Shown here piece after piece: positions 6,848 through 15,429 of a stretch of 45,299 nucleotides of DNA. The stretch spans positions 1-45,299 of the forward strand of contig SFIL01000023.1 in assembly GCA_004556205.1 (NCBI GenBank). The letters are read 5' to 3'. Position 1 is the first letter of the stretch; every line of letters begins with the position of its first letter. Source of the stretch: Clostridiales bacterium (GTDB taxonomy: Bacteria > Bacillota > Clostridia > Oscillospirales > Oscillospiraceae). The translations under genes and the position numbers were made by a program. The notes under the pieces are model-generated. The model saw only the letters and a program-made list of their open reading frames with translations, had not been told where the DNA came from and ran no database searches.

Positions 6848-7010
6848 AGGAAGCTCTGAATAAATCCGCAAGAACAGTCGGCGAGAGTTTTTTGTCCCAA
6901 TTTGAGGGTCGAAAACCGCTTGAAAACCTTGTACATTTCAAGGTTTTCAAGCCGAAAAGGTTGGGGCAAAGCTCCGCTGCGCGCCGCAGCCGATTTATTC
7001 AGAGCTTCCT
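6848..7010. mobile_element. Family 2 MITE-like element, full-length copy
   Basis: 163 bp bounded by AGGAAGCTCTGAATAAATC and its inverted form GATTTATTCAGAGCTTCCT. The interior is an imperfect long palindrome (TTTCAAGGTTTTCAAG and its neighbours fold back). It shares interior sequence with the copy at 19724-19883. TTTA flanks the ends on both sides when the repeat is counted from GGAAGC, a possible 4-bp target duplication. It ends 5 bases from the ftsH stop codon. Confidence 0.75.
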
Positions 7011-7015
7011 TTATT

Positions 7016-8902
7016 TTACAGGTCTTTATTCTCCTGCTCCTGCGCGGCATCAAAGAAGCTCTCTGCCGTTTCGGGAATCGGAGCACCCTGCATACAGGCT
7101 TCAAATTGTTTGCGGCTCATGGTTTCGTGCGCCAGCAGGAATTCCGCTACTGCTTTCAGCTTTTCGCTGTTGTCCGTCAGAATCTGCTTGCAACGCGCAT
7201 ATGCCGCATCAACCACGTTCTTCATCTCGGCATCGATCGCACCCGCTGTCTGCTCGGAATAGGACTTGGTGCGCTCATAATCTCTGCCGACGAAAATCTC
7301 GTCGCCGTTGTCATATGAGACTGCGCCGATGGCATCGCTCATGCCGTATTTGGCAATCATATCGTGCGCCAAATGCGTTGCCCGCTGCAGGTCGTTCGAA
7401 GCGCCGGTGGAGATATCGTCGAAGACGATCTGCTCCGCAACTCTGCCGCCGAGCAGAGCGACAATCTCCTCGCGCATTTGGTTGCGGGTCATATTGCTGC
7501 GGTCATGGTCGGGCAGGCTGATGGTCATGCCGAGCGTTCTGCCGCGCGGGATGATCGTGATCTGATGCACGGGATCCTGCGTGGGCAGGAAGTACATGGC
7601 GATTGCGTGACCTGCCTCGTGATAAGCCGTCGTTTTCAGCTCCTGCTGCAGGCGGACACGGCTCTTCTTCTCGGGTCCGGCGATGACCTTCAGAATCGAA
7701 TCCTCGAGGGTCTGCATCGTGATCACGGGGCAGCCCTGCCGCGCAGAGGCAAGCGCCGCTTCATTGAGCAGGTTTGCCAGATCCGCGCCCGTAAAGCCGC
7801 TCGTCGCGCGGGCGATGACCTTAAGATCAACATCCTCGGCAAGCTGCTTATCCTTTGCGTGGACACGCAAAATCTCCTCACGCCCCTTGATGTCGGGCGC
7901 ACTGACATAAATCTGACGGTCGAAGCGTCCCGGGCGCAGGAGGGCGGGATCGAGAATGTCCTGCCGGTTCGTCGCCGCCATGACGATGACGCCCTCGTTG
8001 CTGCCGAAGCCGTCCATCTCCACAAGGAGCTGGTTGAGCGTCTGCTCGCGCTCGTCGTGTCCGCCGCCGAGGCCTGCGCCTCTGCGCCGTCCGACGGCGT
8101 CAATCTCGTCGATAAAGACGATGGAGGGCGCACCCTTCTTCGCCTGCTCAAACAGATCGCGCACACGGCTCGCGCCGACACCGACATACAGCTCGACAAA
8201 ATCCGAGCCGGAGATCGACAAAAACTGCACATTTGCCTCACCCGCGACCGCCTTGGCGATCAGGGTTTTACCTGTGCCCGGAGGTCCGACGAGCAGGACG
8301 CCCTTCGGAATCTTCGCGCCGATGGCGCGGTATTTCTGCGGATTGCGGAGAAAATCGACGATCTCCTCCAACTCTGCCTTTTCCTCGTCCGCGCCCGCAA
8401 CATCGGCAAAGGTGACCTTTTTCTCGCTGCTGCCGACACGGATGTTTGCTTTGCCGAATTTCATCGCACCGTTGCCGCCGCTCGCCCGAGCCATCAGGAA
8501 ATAGATCACTACAAGCAAAACCACGGAGACGAGCAGGTAGGGCAGCATTTGCAAATACCACGGCGTCGGCTGCACGGGGACAAAGTTATAGGCCTTGATG
8601 ATGCCCTGCTTCGCCTGCCGCTCGTACACGCCGCTCAGGTCGTCAACGAAGATGTCCACCGATGCCAAATCATGCTGCACCGTGGTATTCCCCTCCGCAT
8701 CCGGCGTATTAAGCTTGAGCGTCAGCACACCGTCTTCCCATTCGAAGGACTCGACCTTCTCCTCGAGAAAAAGCTCGCGCATCTCGGAATAGCTGATCTT
8801 CTCATAGCGGTCGGTGTTAAACATACTCGAAAGCAGCAGCATCGCTGCAAGCATTACCAGCGCAAAGATCAGAATATTAAAGCGTTTGGAAGGATTATTC
8901 AA
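7016..8902 (-). CDS. ftsH: ATP-dependent zinc metalloprotease FtsH
   Basis: A 628-aa membrane-bound AAA+ protease that degrades damaged membrane proteins and some short-lived regulators. Order of features: TM helix (about 9-27), extracytoplasmic domain, second TM helix (about 117-138), AAA domain with Walker A GPPGTGKT (206-213), Walker B VFIDEID (262-268), the SRH segment LLRPGRFDR, then the peptidase with zinc motif HEAGH (428-432). Length and order match bacterial FtsH. The start is a TTG at 8902 preceded by AAAGGAGT. It follows hpt by 12 bases as the last gene of the gdpP-to-ftsH run. The tilS-hpt-ftsH order is typical of Firmicutes. Confidence 0.98.
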   Translation of the reverse strand: MNNPSKRFNILIFALVMLAAMLLLSSMFNTDRYEKISYSEMRELFLEEKVESFEWEDGVLTLKLNTPDAEGNTTVQHDLASVDIFVDDLSGVYERQAKQGIIKAYNFVPVQPTPWYLQMLPYLLVSVVLLVVIYFLMARASGGNGAMKFGKANIRVGSSEKKVTFADVAGADEEKAELEEIVDFLRNPQKYRAIGAKIPKGVLLVGPPGTGKTLIAKAVAGEANVQFLSISGSDFVELYVGVGASRVRDLFEQAKKGAPSIVFIDEIDAVGRRRGAGLGGGHDEREQTLNQLLVEMDGFGSNEGVIVMAATNRQDILDPALLRPGRFDRQIYVSAPDIKGREEILRVHAKDKQLAEDVDLKVIARATSGFTGADLANLLNEAALASARQGCPVITMQTLEDSILKVIAGPEKKSRVRLQQELKTTAYHEAGHAIAMYFLPTQDPVHQITIIPRGRTLGMTISLPDHDRSNMTRNQMREEIVALLGGRVAEQIVFDDISTGASNDLQRATHLAHDMIAKYGMSDAIGAVSYDNGDEIFVGRDYERTKSYSEQTAGAIDAEMKNVVDAAYARCKQILTDNSEKLKAVAEFLLAHETMSRKQFEACMQGAPIPETAESFFDAAQEQENKDL

Positions 8903-8914
8903 AGCGTGACTCCT

Positions 8915-9454
8915 TTATTTGGAATAAACCTCCGGCTTCAGCACGCCAACGAACGGAAGGTTGCGATAGAACTCCTTGTAATCCAGTCCGTAGCCAACAA
9001 CAAATTCGTTCGGAATGGTGAAGCCGATATAGTCCGCGTAGACATCAACGCGGCGGCGCTCCGGCTTATCGAGCAGCGTGCAGATCTTCAGAGAAGCAGG
9101 CTCCATCGACAGCAGGCGCTCCTTGACAAAGCTCAGCGTCAGACCGCTGTCCAAAATGTCTTCCAAAATGACAACGTGGCGGCCTTGAATATCCGTCGAG
9201 ATGTCCTTGAGTAAGCGGACGTTGCCGCTGGTGGAGGTGCCTGAGCCGTAGGACGAGACTGCCATGAAATCATACTGGCAGCGGATCTGCGTCGCACGCA
9301 CCATGTCCGTAAAGAAATTGACGACGCCCTTGAGAACGCCGACGAAGATCGGCTCCTTATCGGCATAGTCCGCGGCGAGCTGCTTTCCCAGCTCGGAAAT
9401 CCGCTCCTGCAACTGTTTCTCGGAAATCAGAACGCGCTCGATGTCTTGAAGCAT
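8915..9454 (-). CDS. hpt: Hypoxanthine phosphoribosyltransferase
   Basis: A 179-aa purine salvage enzyme that joins hypoxanthine or guanine to PRPP, giving IMP or GMP. The PRPP-binding signature VVILEDILDSGLT is at residues 94-106, and the FVGVLKG segment near residue 37-43 is the PPi-binding loop. The length is normal. It starts 18 bases after the tilS stop and ends 12 bases before ftsH, so it is clearly in the same transcript. The neighbouring adenine deaminase (31012) would provide hypoxanthine, so the window encodes two linked salvage steps. Confidence 0.97.
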   Translation of the reverse strand: MLQDIERVLISEKQLQERISELGKQLAADYADKEPIFVGVLKGVVNFFTDMVRATQIRCQYDFMAVSSYGSGTSTSGNVRLLKDISTDIQGRHVVILEDILDSGLTLSFVKERLLSMEPASLKICTLLDKPERRRVDVYADYIGFTIPNEFVVGYGLDYKEFYRNLPFVGVLKPEVYSK

Positions 9455-9472
9455 AGTACATCTCCTCTTTTT

Positions 9473-10801
9473 CTATTGAAATTCGATTTGAAGAATCGCG
9501 GCAGGCTCACCCGCCGCAGGGGTATATCGCAGATCCGCACCGATCCCCGCTACCGCGAGCACTGCGTCACCGCTTGCAAGCACCGCCGTCCGGTCACGCT
9601 CCGCGCGCGGAATCCGACGTTCGATGAACAGTTTTTTCAGCGTTTTGCTGTGTACACCGTCTACGGACATCCGATCTCCGCGCCGCCGAGACCGCACCTG
9701 CAGGATACTTTGCGTTATCATATCATATTTTACTGCAAAACGGAACGGGGTATTTGCAATTTTTTTGAAATTTTCGGCAATCTCGCAGGTAATTTTCATG
9801 CCGAGCGCGGGAATCACGGTCTCGCCGGGGATTTGCAGCGCCGTTACGGGGAAAGACTCCTCCGTTTCCCGCACAAGCTCCATGCCGTCATAGCGGCGGC
9901 GGGCGACGAAGCCCTGCGGCAGCGCACACTGCGCGGAGGGCTTCTCCGACGCCAAAATACGCCGCATTGCATCAATATGCGCAAACGAGACGTCCTGCGG
10001 AAGCACACGACGCGCCATCAGGCGAAGCGCCCGCCGCTGCAGAACCTCCGGCGCCGCAAGCAGCGGCGCACGGGCGTAGACCCCGTTTTTCTCCTGCAAA
10101 AGCGCGGCGGCAAGGCTGTCCAAATACGCGTCCTCCTCGCGCAGAAGCCGCGACTGCGTTGTCAGACGCTTGGAGAGCCGCGGTGAAAGGGCGTAAAGCG
10201 CCGGCATTACGCGGCGGCGCAGACGGTTCCGCGTGCAGAATTCCTCGGTATTTGTCGAATCTTCGACCCACGCGATCCCTTCGGCCTGCAAATAAGCCAC
10301 GATCTGTGCGCGCGTGACGGACAGGAGCGGGCGCACGACATTCCCGCGCTTCGGCGGGATGCCGCAAAGCCCGCGCAGACCACTGCCGCGCAGAAGATGC
10401 AGCAGCACCGTCTCGGCATTGTCGTCCGCCGTGTGCGCCGTGGCAAGCTTGTCGCACGGAAGGCTCTGCAAAAAAGCGTAGCGGCATTCGCGCGCCGCCT
10501 CCTCCAACGTCTGTCCGTGCGTCTTTGCATACTGCGCGACCTCCGCACTGCCGACCGTCAACGGGATTCCGTGCGCCTTGCAGAACTCCCGCACGAACGC
10601 CTCGTCGCGGTCGGACTCCTCTCCGCGCAGACGGTGGTTGAAGTGCGCGGCGGCGACGGTAATGCCCAATTCCTCCCGTAAAGAATGCAGACACCACAGC
10701 ATCGCCGTGGAGTCTGCACCGCCGGAGAGCGCACAGAGCACCCTGTCCCCTGCCGTAAACAGCGCCTCTTCTCTGCACCACGCGGCAACCTCAGCCCTCA
10801 T
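9473..10801 (-). CDS. tilS: tRNA(Ile)-lysidine synthetase
   Basis: A 442-aa ATP-dependent enzyme that modifies the wobble C of tRNA-Ile(CAU) to lysidine so that it reads AUA. The N-type ATP pyrophosphatase loop SGGADS is at residues 26-31, the FNHRLRGEES segment follows at about 58, and a C-terminal TilS domain lies beyond residue 330. The start is the ATG at 10799-10801, overlapping the end of dnaB by 11 bases. A much longer upstream reading frame exists but lies inside dnaB, so it is not used. The protein is high in Arg and Ala, in keeping with the local GC content. Essential in most bacteria. Confidence 0.96.
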   Translation of the reverse strand: MRAEVAAWCREEALFTAGDRVLCALSGGADSTAMLWCLHSLREELGITVAAAHFNHRLRGEESDRDEAFVREFCKAHGIPLTVGSAEVAQYAKTHGQTLEEAARECRYAFLQSLPCDKLATAHTADDNAETVLLHLLRGSGLRGLCGIPPKRGNVVRPLLSVTRAQIVAYLQAEGIAWVEDSTNTEEFCTRNRLRRRVMPALYALSPRLSKRLTTQSRLLREEDAYLDSLAAALLQEKNGVYARAPLLAAPEVLQRRALRLMARRVLPQDVSFAHIDAMRRILASEKPSAQCALPQGFVARRRYDGMELVRETEESFPVTALQIPGETVIPALGMKITCEIAENFKKIANTPFRFAVKYDMITQSILQVRSRRRGDRMSVDGVHSKTLKKLFIERRIPRAERDRTAVLASGDAVLAVAGIGADLRYTPAAGEPAAILQIEFQ

Positions 10802-12140
10802 TGTGGCGCCACTCCCTGTCTGCAAAGGTGGTAAACTGCGGGAGCCACTGCAGCTCGACCGTGCCGGTCTCGCCGTGGCGGTTCTTCGCCACGATACACT
10901 CCGCAATGTTCTGTTTCTCCGTCTCTTTATTATAGTAGTCCTCGCGGTAGATGAACAGGACTTCATCCGCGTCCTGCTCGATGGCGCCCGACTCGCGCAG
11001 GTCGGAGAGCATCGGACGCTTGTCCTGACGGCTCTCGTTGGCACGCGAAAGCTGCGACAGGCACAAAACGGGAACGTTCAGCTCCTTTGCCATGATCTTG
11101 AGCGAACGGGAAATGTCCGAGACAACCTGTTGGCGGTTTTCGCCGCTGTAGGTGTTCTTTGCGCCGGAGGAGGTCATAAGCTGAAGATAGTCGATCACAA
11201 CAAGCGCCAAATCGTCGATGCGGCGGCACTTGGCGTTCATCTCCGCGACGGTGATCGAGGGGTTGTCATCCACGCGCAGATCGGTCTGCGCAAGCGCGGA
11301 CGAGGCAATGCCGATCTTGCTCCACTCGTCCACGGAGAGCTGTCCCGTTGTGAGCTTCTTATTATCGACAAAGCTCTCATTGGCAAGCAGGCGCGTAACA
11401 AGCTGCTGCTTTGACATTTCGAGAGAGAAGAACGCAACGGTCTTCTTGGGATATTTTTTCGCAACATTCAGCGCGATATTCAGTCCCAAAGAGGTCTTGC
11501 CCATGCCCGGGCGGCCTGCCAAAAGCATCAGGTCGGTCTTATTCAGACCGCTGAGAGCTTTGTCGAGGTCATGCAATCCCGTCGAGACGCCCGAAATCTC
11601 ACTTCCCGACTCGGACAGCTCGGTCAGGCGGTCAAATACCTTCAGAAGAATCGTACCGACGTGTTCGAGCGAATCGTTCGTGTTGCCGCGGCGCAGGGCA
11701 TAGATCTGCTTCTCCGCCGCCTCCAGCATATCCTGCGCACTGCCCGCGCCCTCATAAACCGTGTCGAGGATGTTCGACGCAGCCTCCGACAGACTGCGGA
11801 GCAGGGACTTATCCCGCACGATCTGCGCATACTGCTTGACGTTCGCAGCCGTGGGCGTGATCTCCATGAGCTGCATGATGTATTTGGTCGAATTCTGCTC
11901 GTCATAGACGCCGCGCTCGCGCATTTTGTCGAGCACGGTGACGGGGTCGATGACCTGAGAATAGCTGAACATCTCGTAGATCGTCTCATAGATGTCGCGG
12001 TTGGTCTGCAGATAGAAGTCGTCGGGGCGCACCATGCCGATGACGTCATTGACGCAGCGGCTGTCAATCAGCATTGAGCCGAGGACGGACTGCTCCGCCT
12101 CCAAGGAATGCGGCGCCTGCCGCCCGAGAAGATCCTCCAT
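10791..12140 (-). CDS. dnaB: Replicative DNA helicase DnaB
   Basis: A 449-aa hexameric helicase that unwinds DNA at the replication fork. The N-terminal primase-interacting domain (EAEQSVLGSMLID at about 14-26) is followed by a RecA-like domain with Walker A AGRPGMGKT (208-216), a Walker B segment LVVIDYLQLM and the LSQLSR sensor region. The reading frame has no intein. The start ATG at 12140 has GGAGGGA upstream. It overlaps tilS by 11 bases. The rplI-dnaB order is standard for Firmicutes, but here about 330 bases of repeats separate them. Confidence 0.98.
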   Translation of the reverse strand: MEDLLGRQAPHSLEAEQSVLGSMLIDSRCVNDVIGMVRPDDFYLQTNRDIYETIYEMFSYSQVIDPVTVLDKMRERGVYDEQNSTKYIMQLMEITPTAANVKQYAQIVRDKSLLRSLSEAASNILDTVYEGAGSAQDMLEAAEKQIYALRRGNTNDSLEHVGTILLKVFDRLTELSESGSEISGVSTGLHDLDKALSGLNKTDLMLLAGRPGMGKTSLGLNIALNVAKKYPKKTVAFFSLEMSKQQLVTRLLANESFVDNKKLTTGQLSVDEWSKIGIASSALAQTDLRVDDNPSITVAEMNAKCRRIDDLALVVIDYLQLMTSSGAKNTYSGENRQQVVSDISRSLKIMAKELNVPVLCLSQLSRANESRQDKRPMLSDLRESGAIEQDADEVLFIYREDYYNKETEKQNIAECIVAKNRHGETGTVELQWLPQFTTFADREWRHNEG

Positions 12141-12181
12141 TGGGTGTGTCCCTCCTTTCAGATTTGCGAAATTTTATAGAT

Positions 12182-12307
12182 CAGACTGTCAAAAAACTAT
12201 AGTCTTGTCATTGCGAGACCCCGCAGGGGTCGTGGCAATCTCGCAGAATAATTTCGCTTCTTGTATGTTTTTCGGCGAATCACGTCGGGGACTTTTTCGA
12301 CACGCTG
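12182..12307. mobile_element. Family 1 MITE-like element between rplI and dnaB
   Basis: 126 bp bounded by CAGACTGTCAAAAAAC and the inverted end CTTTTTCGACACGCTG. It contains the core TCATTGCGAGACC...GGTCGTGGCAATC. ATAGAT directly flanks both sides (12176-12181 and 12308-12313), a clean 6-bp target-site duplication. Its left end is nearly identical to that of the copy at 27625. Confidence 0.8.
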
Positions 12308-12324
12308 ATAGATTTGGGACAGTG

Positions 12325-12474
12325 AATAGTGAATGACTGCTGTATGCTTCACACGGAGCGCTCCGACACTATTCACTCTTCACTGTTCACTGAAATGCAG
12401 AGTACCTGCACCGGACGGCTGATAGCCGCCCCTACGGCGTAAGCTGCGAAATTTCTCGTAGGGGGTGCCTGCCG
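12325..12474. repeat. Repeat-rich spacer between rplI and dnaB
   Basis: It holds a GTGAATAGTGAATGACTG segment related to the repeats at 32820 and 41343, an inverted CACTATTCACT partner, and one REP-like palindrome (12413-12435, GGCTGATAGCC centre). A related TTCACTATTCACTGAAATAC segment is in the gdpP-rplI spacer near 12970. No gene is seen. Confidence 0.6.
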
Positions 12475-12921
12475 TTACAGCTCCTCGATGCGGAGCTTCA
12501 AATCGGCGGTGATCTCGTAGCCGAGCTTGCATTTGACGGTATATTCCCCGACGGTCTTGATCTGCTCGTCGAGGACGATCTTGCGCTTATCGAGCGTGAT
12601 GCCGTGCTCCTTTTGCAGCGCGTCGGCGATCTCCTGCGTCGTGATCGAGCCAAACAGACGCCCTGCGCCGCCGCCCTTTGCCTTGACGGTAACGGTCATA
12701 TCCTTCATGCGCGTCGCAACGGCAAACGCCTCCTCACGCTCGCGCTGGCGCTTCTCCTGCTGCGCCTTATCGCTCATGCGCATGGTGTTGACGTTGTCCG
12801 CCGTCGCTTCGACCGCCAGCTTGCGCGGCAGCATATAGTTGCGGGCATAGCCGTCGGACACCTCGATCATCTGACCGCGCTTGCCCTTGCCCTTGATGTC
12901 CTGCTGTAAAATTACTTTCAT
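12475..12921 (-). CDS. rplI: 50S ribosomal protein L9
   Basis: A 148-aa ribosomal protein. It begins MKVILQQDIKGKGKRGQMI, followed by VSDGYARNYMLPRKLA, the L9 signature, then a long linking helix rich in Gln, Lys and Glu (about residues 45-75) and the C-terminal RNA-binding domain. Length is exactly typical. It has a good AGGAGG site upstream of the ATG at 12921. It lies about 100 bases after gdpP and before dnaB, matching the conserved Firmicutes order. rpsF, ssb and rpsR are not next to it. Confidence 0.98.
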   Translation of the reverse strand: MKVILQQDIKGKGKRGQMIEVSDGYARNYMLPRKLAVEATADNVNTMRMSDKAQQEKRQREREEAFAVATRMKDMTVTVKAKGGGAGRLFGSITTQEIADALQKEHGITLDKRKIVLDEQIKTVGEYTVKCKLGYEITADLKLRIEEL

Positions 12922-13023
12922 GGGAATAACCTCCTTGGTTAGTCAATGATTTTCAAATACGGAAAACCGTTCACTATTCACTGAAATACAAGCTGTCTGC
13001 ACCGGCGGGAAGATATCCTCTTG

Positions 13024-15003
13024 TTACTGCTCGAAGAAGCGGTCTATGGACTTAACCAGCTCGTCGAGCGTATCGGGGACAGACTTGTTCTTAACCTGCG
13101 CACCCGCTGTTGCAGCGTTGCCGCCGCCGCCCAGCGGCTCCAGAATCACCTGCACGTTCGCGTCGCCGATGGAGCGCGCGGAAATGATCGTCTGTGTATC
13201 CTGCGGGTAGAGGACGAACGACGTTTCGATGCCCGAGATGTTTAACAGCTCGTCCGCCGCCTGCGCCGCGATCGTCCGCGTGGCGGTATAATCCAGCGCC
13301 GCGATGGCGATCTTCTGCCGATACAGGCGGGCATTCTGAATGATCTTATAGCGCGCGACCGTCGAGGACAGGTCGTTTTGGAACAGCTTTTTTACCGCCA
13401 CGGTGTCCGCGCCGATCCTGCGCAGGAACGCCGCCGCCTCAAAGGTGCGGCTCGAAGTGCGCACGCCGAAATTCTTCGTATCCAGCACGATGCCCGCAAG
13501 CAGCGCCGCCGCCTCGTTCGTCAGAATATCCGACGCTTCGAGCGCATATTGCAGCAGCTCCGTAACCATCTCCGAGGCGGAGGAGGCAAACGGCTCGTGC
13601 AGATTCAGAACCGGCTGTTCAATATAGTCCGCAGCCCTGCGGTGATGGTCGATAACGACCACGCGGCGGATGGACTCGAGCAGCGGCTTGCATTCTACCT
13701 GATCGGGACGGTTGGTATCGACCACGATCAAAAGGCTCTTGTTGTCCGCCGTCAAAAGCGCCTCCTGCCCCGTAATGAAGCAATCGGCATATTCCGGCAT
13801 CCCGCGCAGGAGGGCCAGCAGCGGCTCTGCAGCGTTCGCCTCCGGATCAATGACGACACTGACCCTTCTGCCCTTTTTACGGCACAGACAGCAAATACCC
13901 GCCGCCGCGCCCACCGCGTCCAAGTCCGCCATCTTATGTCCCATGACGAACACGCGGCTCGACTGGACAATCAGCTCCGACAGGCTCGACGCCATAACAC
14001 GCGACTTGACCTTCGTGCGGCGCTCGGTGGTCTTGTTTCTGCCGCCAAAGAAGGTGAAATCGTAACGATCCTTGATAACCGCCTGATCGCCGCCGCGCGA
14101 GAGCGCCATTTCGATGGACAGGGCAGCAAAATTATAGTCCTCGCGGAAGTCCACGCCGTCCTTGCCGATGCCGATGGAGACTGTCGCGGCGATGCCTGCG
14201 GGATTTGTTACGGTGCGCATGGACTCGAGCAGGGAGAATTTCTCCTCCGCCATGCTTGCTAAGTCCTTCGCCTCGAGCAGCAGCAGAAAACGGTTGCGCT
14301 CCAGTCTGCGCAGCAGCCCGCCGTAGCGATCCGCCCACTCGTTGATCTTTGTATTGATCTCCGCATTGAGGTTGGAAATTACGGCGTCCGGCAGGTTGTT
14401 CGTCACCTCGTCGTAGTTATCAACCAGAACGATGGCAACCATCGGGCGCGAACGGATATACTCGTCGCGCACCTGCAGCAGCTCGGTCAGATCCTGCAAA
14501 TAGATCATGCCCAGCACTACGCCCGATTTGTCCTCGCCGGTCGGCAGCACCGAGCCGGTCACGCGGAAACGGCGGTCACGGTAGCGAAGCTCCTCGGGAC
14601 GCTCCGTCTTGCCGGCGGAGAGCCACTGCGTTGTCAGCCCGGGCAGCACCTCTGAGATGTTCTGTGCGTTCAGCGTGTCGCGCACCTGCGTCAGCTCGGC
14701 AAAGCGCTTGTTATACCAAACCAGCTCACCGTCATTGAGCTGCACCAGCGCGACGGGAAACGGCACCTCGCCGTCGGACGCGCGGCGGAGCATCTCGTTC
14801 GAGGTCTGCACATATTCCGCCAGCGCGCGGCGGCGGCGCACGGCGTAGTAGCGGTACGCCGTAAACAGCAGCACCGTAACGACAGCTTCGCCTGCGGCAA
14901 GATAATACTGCTGAAGCACCAGCGCGGCAATGCAGAACAGCGCCATAACCGCAAAATACGCCGTCATGTTCGGCTGTATCAGGCGGCGCAGAGTTTTGTT
15001 CAT
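13024..15003 (-). CDS. gdpP: Cyclic-di-AMP phosphodiesterase GdpP
   Basis: A 659-aa membrane enzyme that hydrolyses c-di-AMP, which controls cell wall and potassium balance in Firmicutes. Two TM helices (about 13-31 and 36-53), a degenerate PAS domain (about 80-175), a degenerate GGDEF domain (about 185-310), then DHH and DHHA1 domains. Catalytic motifs visible: GHKMADLD (355-362), DTN (429-431), DHH (452-454), GIVLDTKN and the DHHA1 GGGGNAATAG near 625. The ATG at 15003 with AAGGAGGGG upstream is chosen. An in-frame extension to 15138 runs into a repeat element and is rejected. First gene of the dnaB/ftsH run. Confidence 0.96.
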   Translation of the reverse strand: MNKTLRRLIQPNMTAYFAVMALFCIAALVLQQYYLAAGEAVVTVLLFTAYRYYAVRRRRALAEYVQTSNEMLRRASDGEVPFPVALVQLNDGELVWYNKRFAELTQVRDTLNAQNISEVLPGLTTQWLSAGKTERPEELRYRDRRFRVTGSVLPTGEDKSGVVLGMIYLQDLTELLQVRDEYIRSRPMVAIVLVDNYDEVTNNLPDAVISNLNAEINTKINEWADRYGGLLRRLERNRFLLLLEAKDLASMAEEKFSLLESMRTVTNPAGIAATVSIGIGKDGVDFREDYNFAALSIEMALSRGGDQAVIKDRYDFTFFGGRNKTTERRTKVKSRVMASSLSELIVQSSRVFVMGHKMADLDAVGAAAGICCLCRKKGRRVSVVIDPEANAAEPLLALLRGMPEYADCFITGQEALLTADNKSLLIVVDTNRPDQVECKPLLESIRRVVVIDHHRRAADYIEQPVLNLHEPFASSASEMVTELLQYALEASDILTNEAAALLAGIVLDTKNFGVRTSSRTFEAAAFLRRIGADTVAVKKLFQNDLSSTVARYKIIQNARLYRQKIAIAALDYTATRTIAAQAADELLNISGIETSFVLYPQDTQTIISARSIGDANVQVILEPLGGGGNAATAGAQVKNKSVPDTLDELVKSIDRFFEQ

Positions 15004-15037
15004 CGGAAATCCCCTCCTTAGCAAGGAGTTTATATAA

Positions 15038-15178
15038 GGAACCTCTGAACAAAGCAGCGGCGGCGGACAGCGGGTCTTTTGTCCCAACTTTTCGGTTTGA
15101 AAATCTTGAAATACACAAAGTATTCCTGCGATTCTCAAACCTCAATTCGGAACAAAATCGGATTTATTCAGAACTTCC
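15038..15178. mobile_element. Family 2 MITE-like element in the gdpP leader
   Basis: 141 bp with ends GGAACCTCTGAACAAA and GATTTATTCAGAACTTCC. It lies between the gdpP promoter (15191-15219) and the gdpP ribosome binding site, so its hairpin is part of the gdpP mRNA leader. The interior differs from the other copies, with an AAATCTTGAAATACACAAAG segment shared with 19724-19883 in inverted form. Confidence 0.7.
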
Positions 15179-15190
15179 ATAGGTTTTTAT

Positions 15191-15219
15191 ATTATAGCAG
15201 AGAATTCTGCTTTTTTCCA
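15191..15219 (-). promoter_or_regulatory. Predicted promoter of the gdpP operon
   Basis: On the minus strand: TGGAAA (15219-15214), a 17-base spacer and TATAAT (15196-15191). It lies just outside the family 2 element that occupies the leader. Confidence 0.6.
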
Positions 15220-15263
15220 CTGTTTCTTCCGCTATTTTCTCCGATTTGAAAAAAATGTATACT

Positions 15264-15291
15264 TTGAAACGCTTTTGTGCTATACTATAAA
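15264..15291 (+). promoter_or_regulatory. Predicted promoter of the RNase J gene
   Basis: TTGAAA (15264-15269), a 16-base spacer, TATAAA (15286-15291). It is back-to-back with the gdpP promoter, leaving a leader of about 130 nt before the TTG start. The leader is GC-rich in the middle (around 15315-15350), but no known riboswitch is recognised. Confidence 0.55.
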
Positions 15292-15429
15292 GTAAGGGAT
15301 TATACGTTTGCAAAAACGCGGCGGCAATATGCGCGCAAAAAGCGGTCCGGCTTTCTGCGGGACAACGGACGAAAAAAGAAATAATTTTTTTGATTACATA
15401 TTTTTAACTGCAAAAGGAGTTGTCATACA

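Noticed and set aside
6848..7010. Assigning family 2 ends to the IS5 group
   Set aside because: The first bases are loosely alike, but the match is too short and the target duplication is not clear enough to name a family.
7364..9214. Long open frame (616 codons) on the plus strand opposite ftsH and hpt
   Set aside because: It is antisense to two well-supported genes, its translation is Arg/His/Leu-rich and matches nothing; high GC with biased codons keeps the opposite frame open.
10791..12140. Intein in dnaB
   Set aside because: The protein is a normal 449 aa with uninterrupted Walker motifs.
12325..12474. CRISPR array in repeat-rich spacers
   Set aside because: Repeats are few, palindromic and of mixed families, without regular spacing or cas genes; the same holds for the other spacers.
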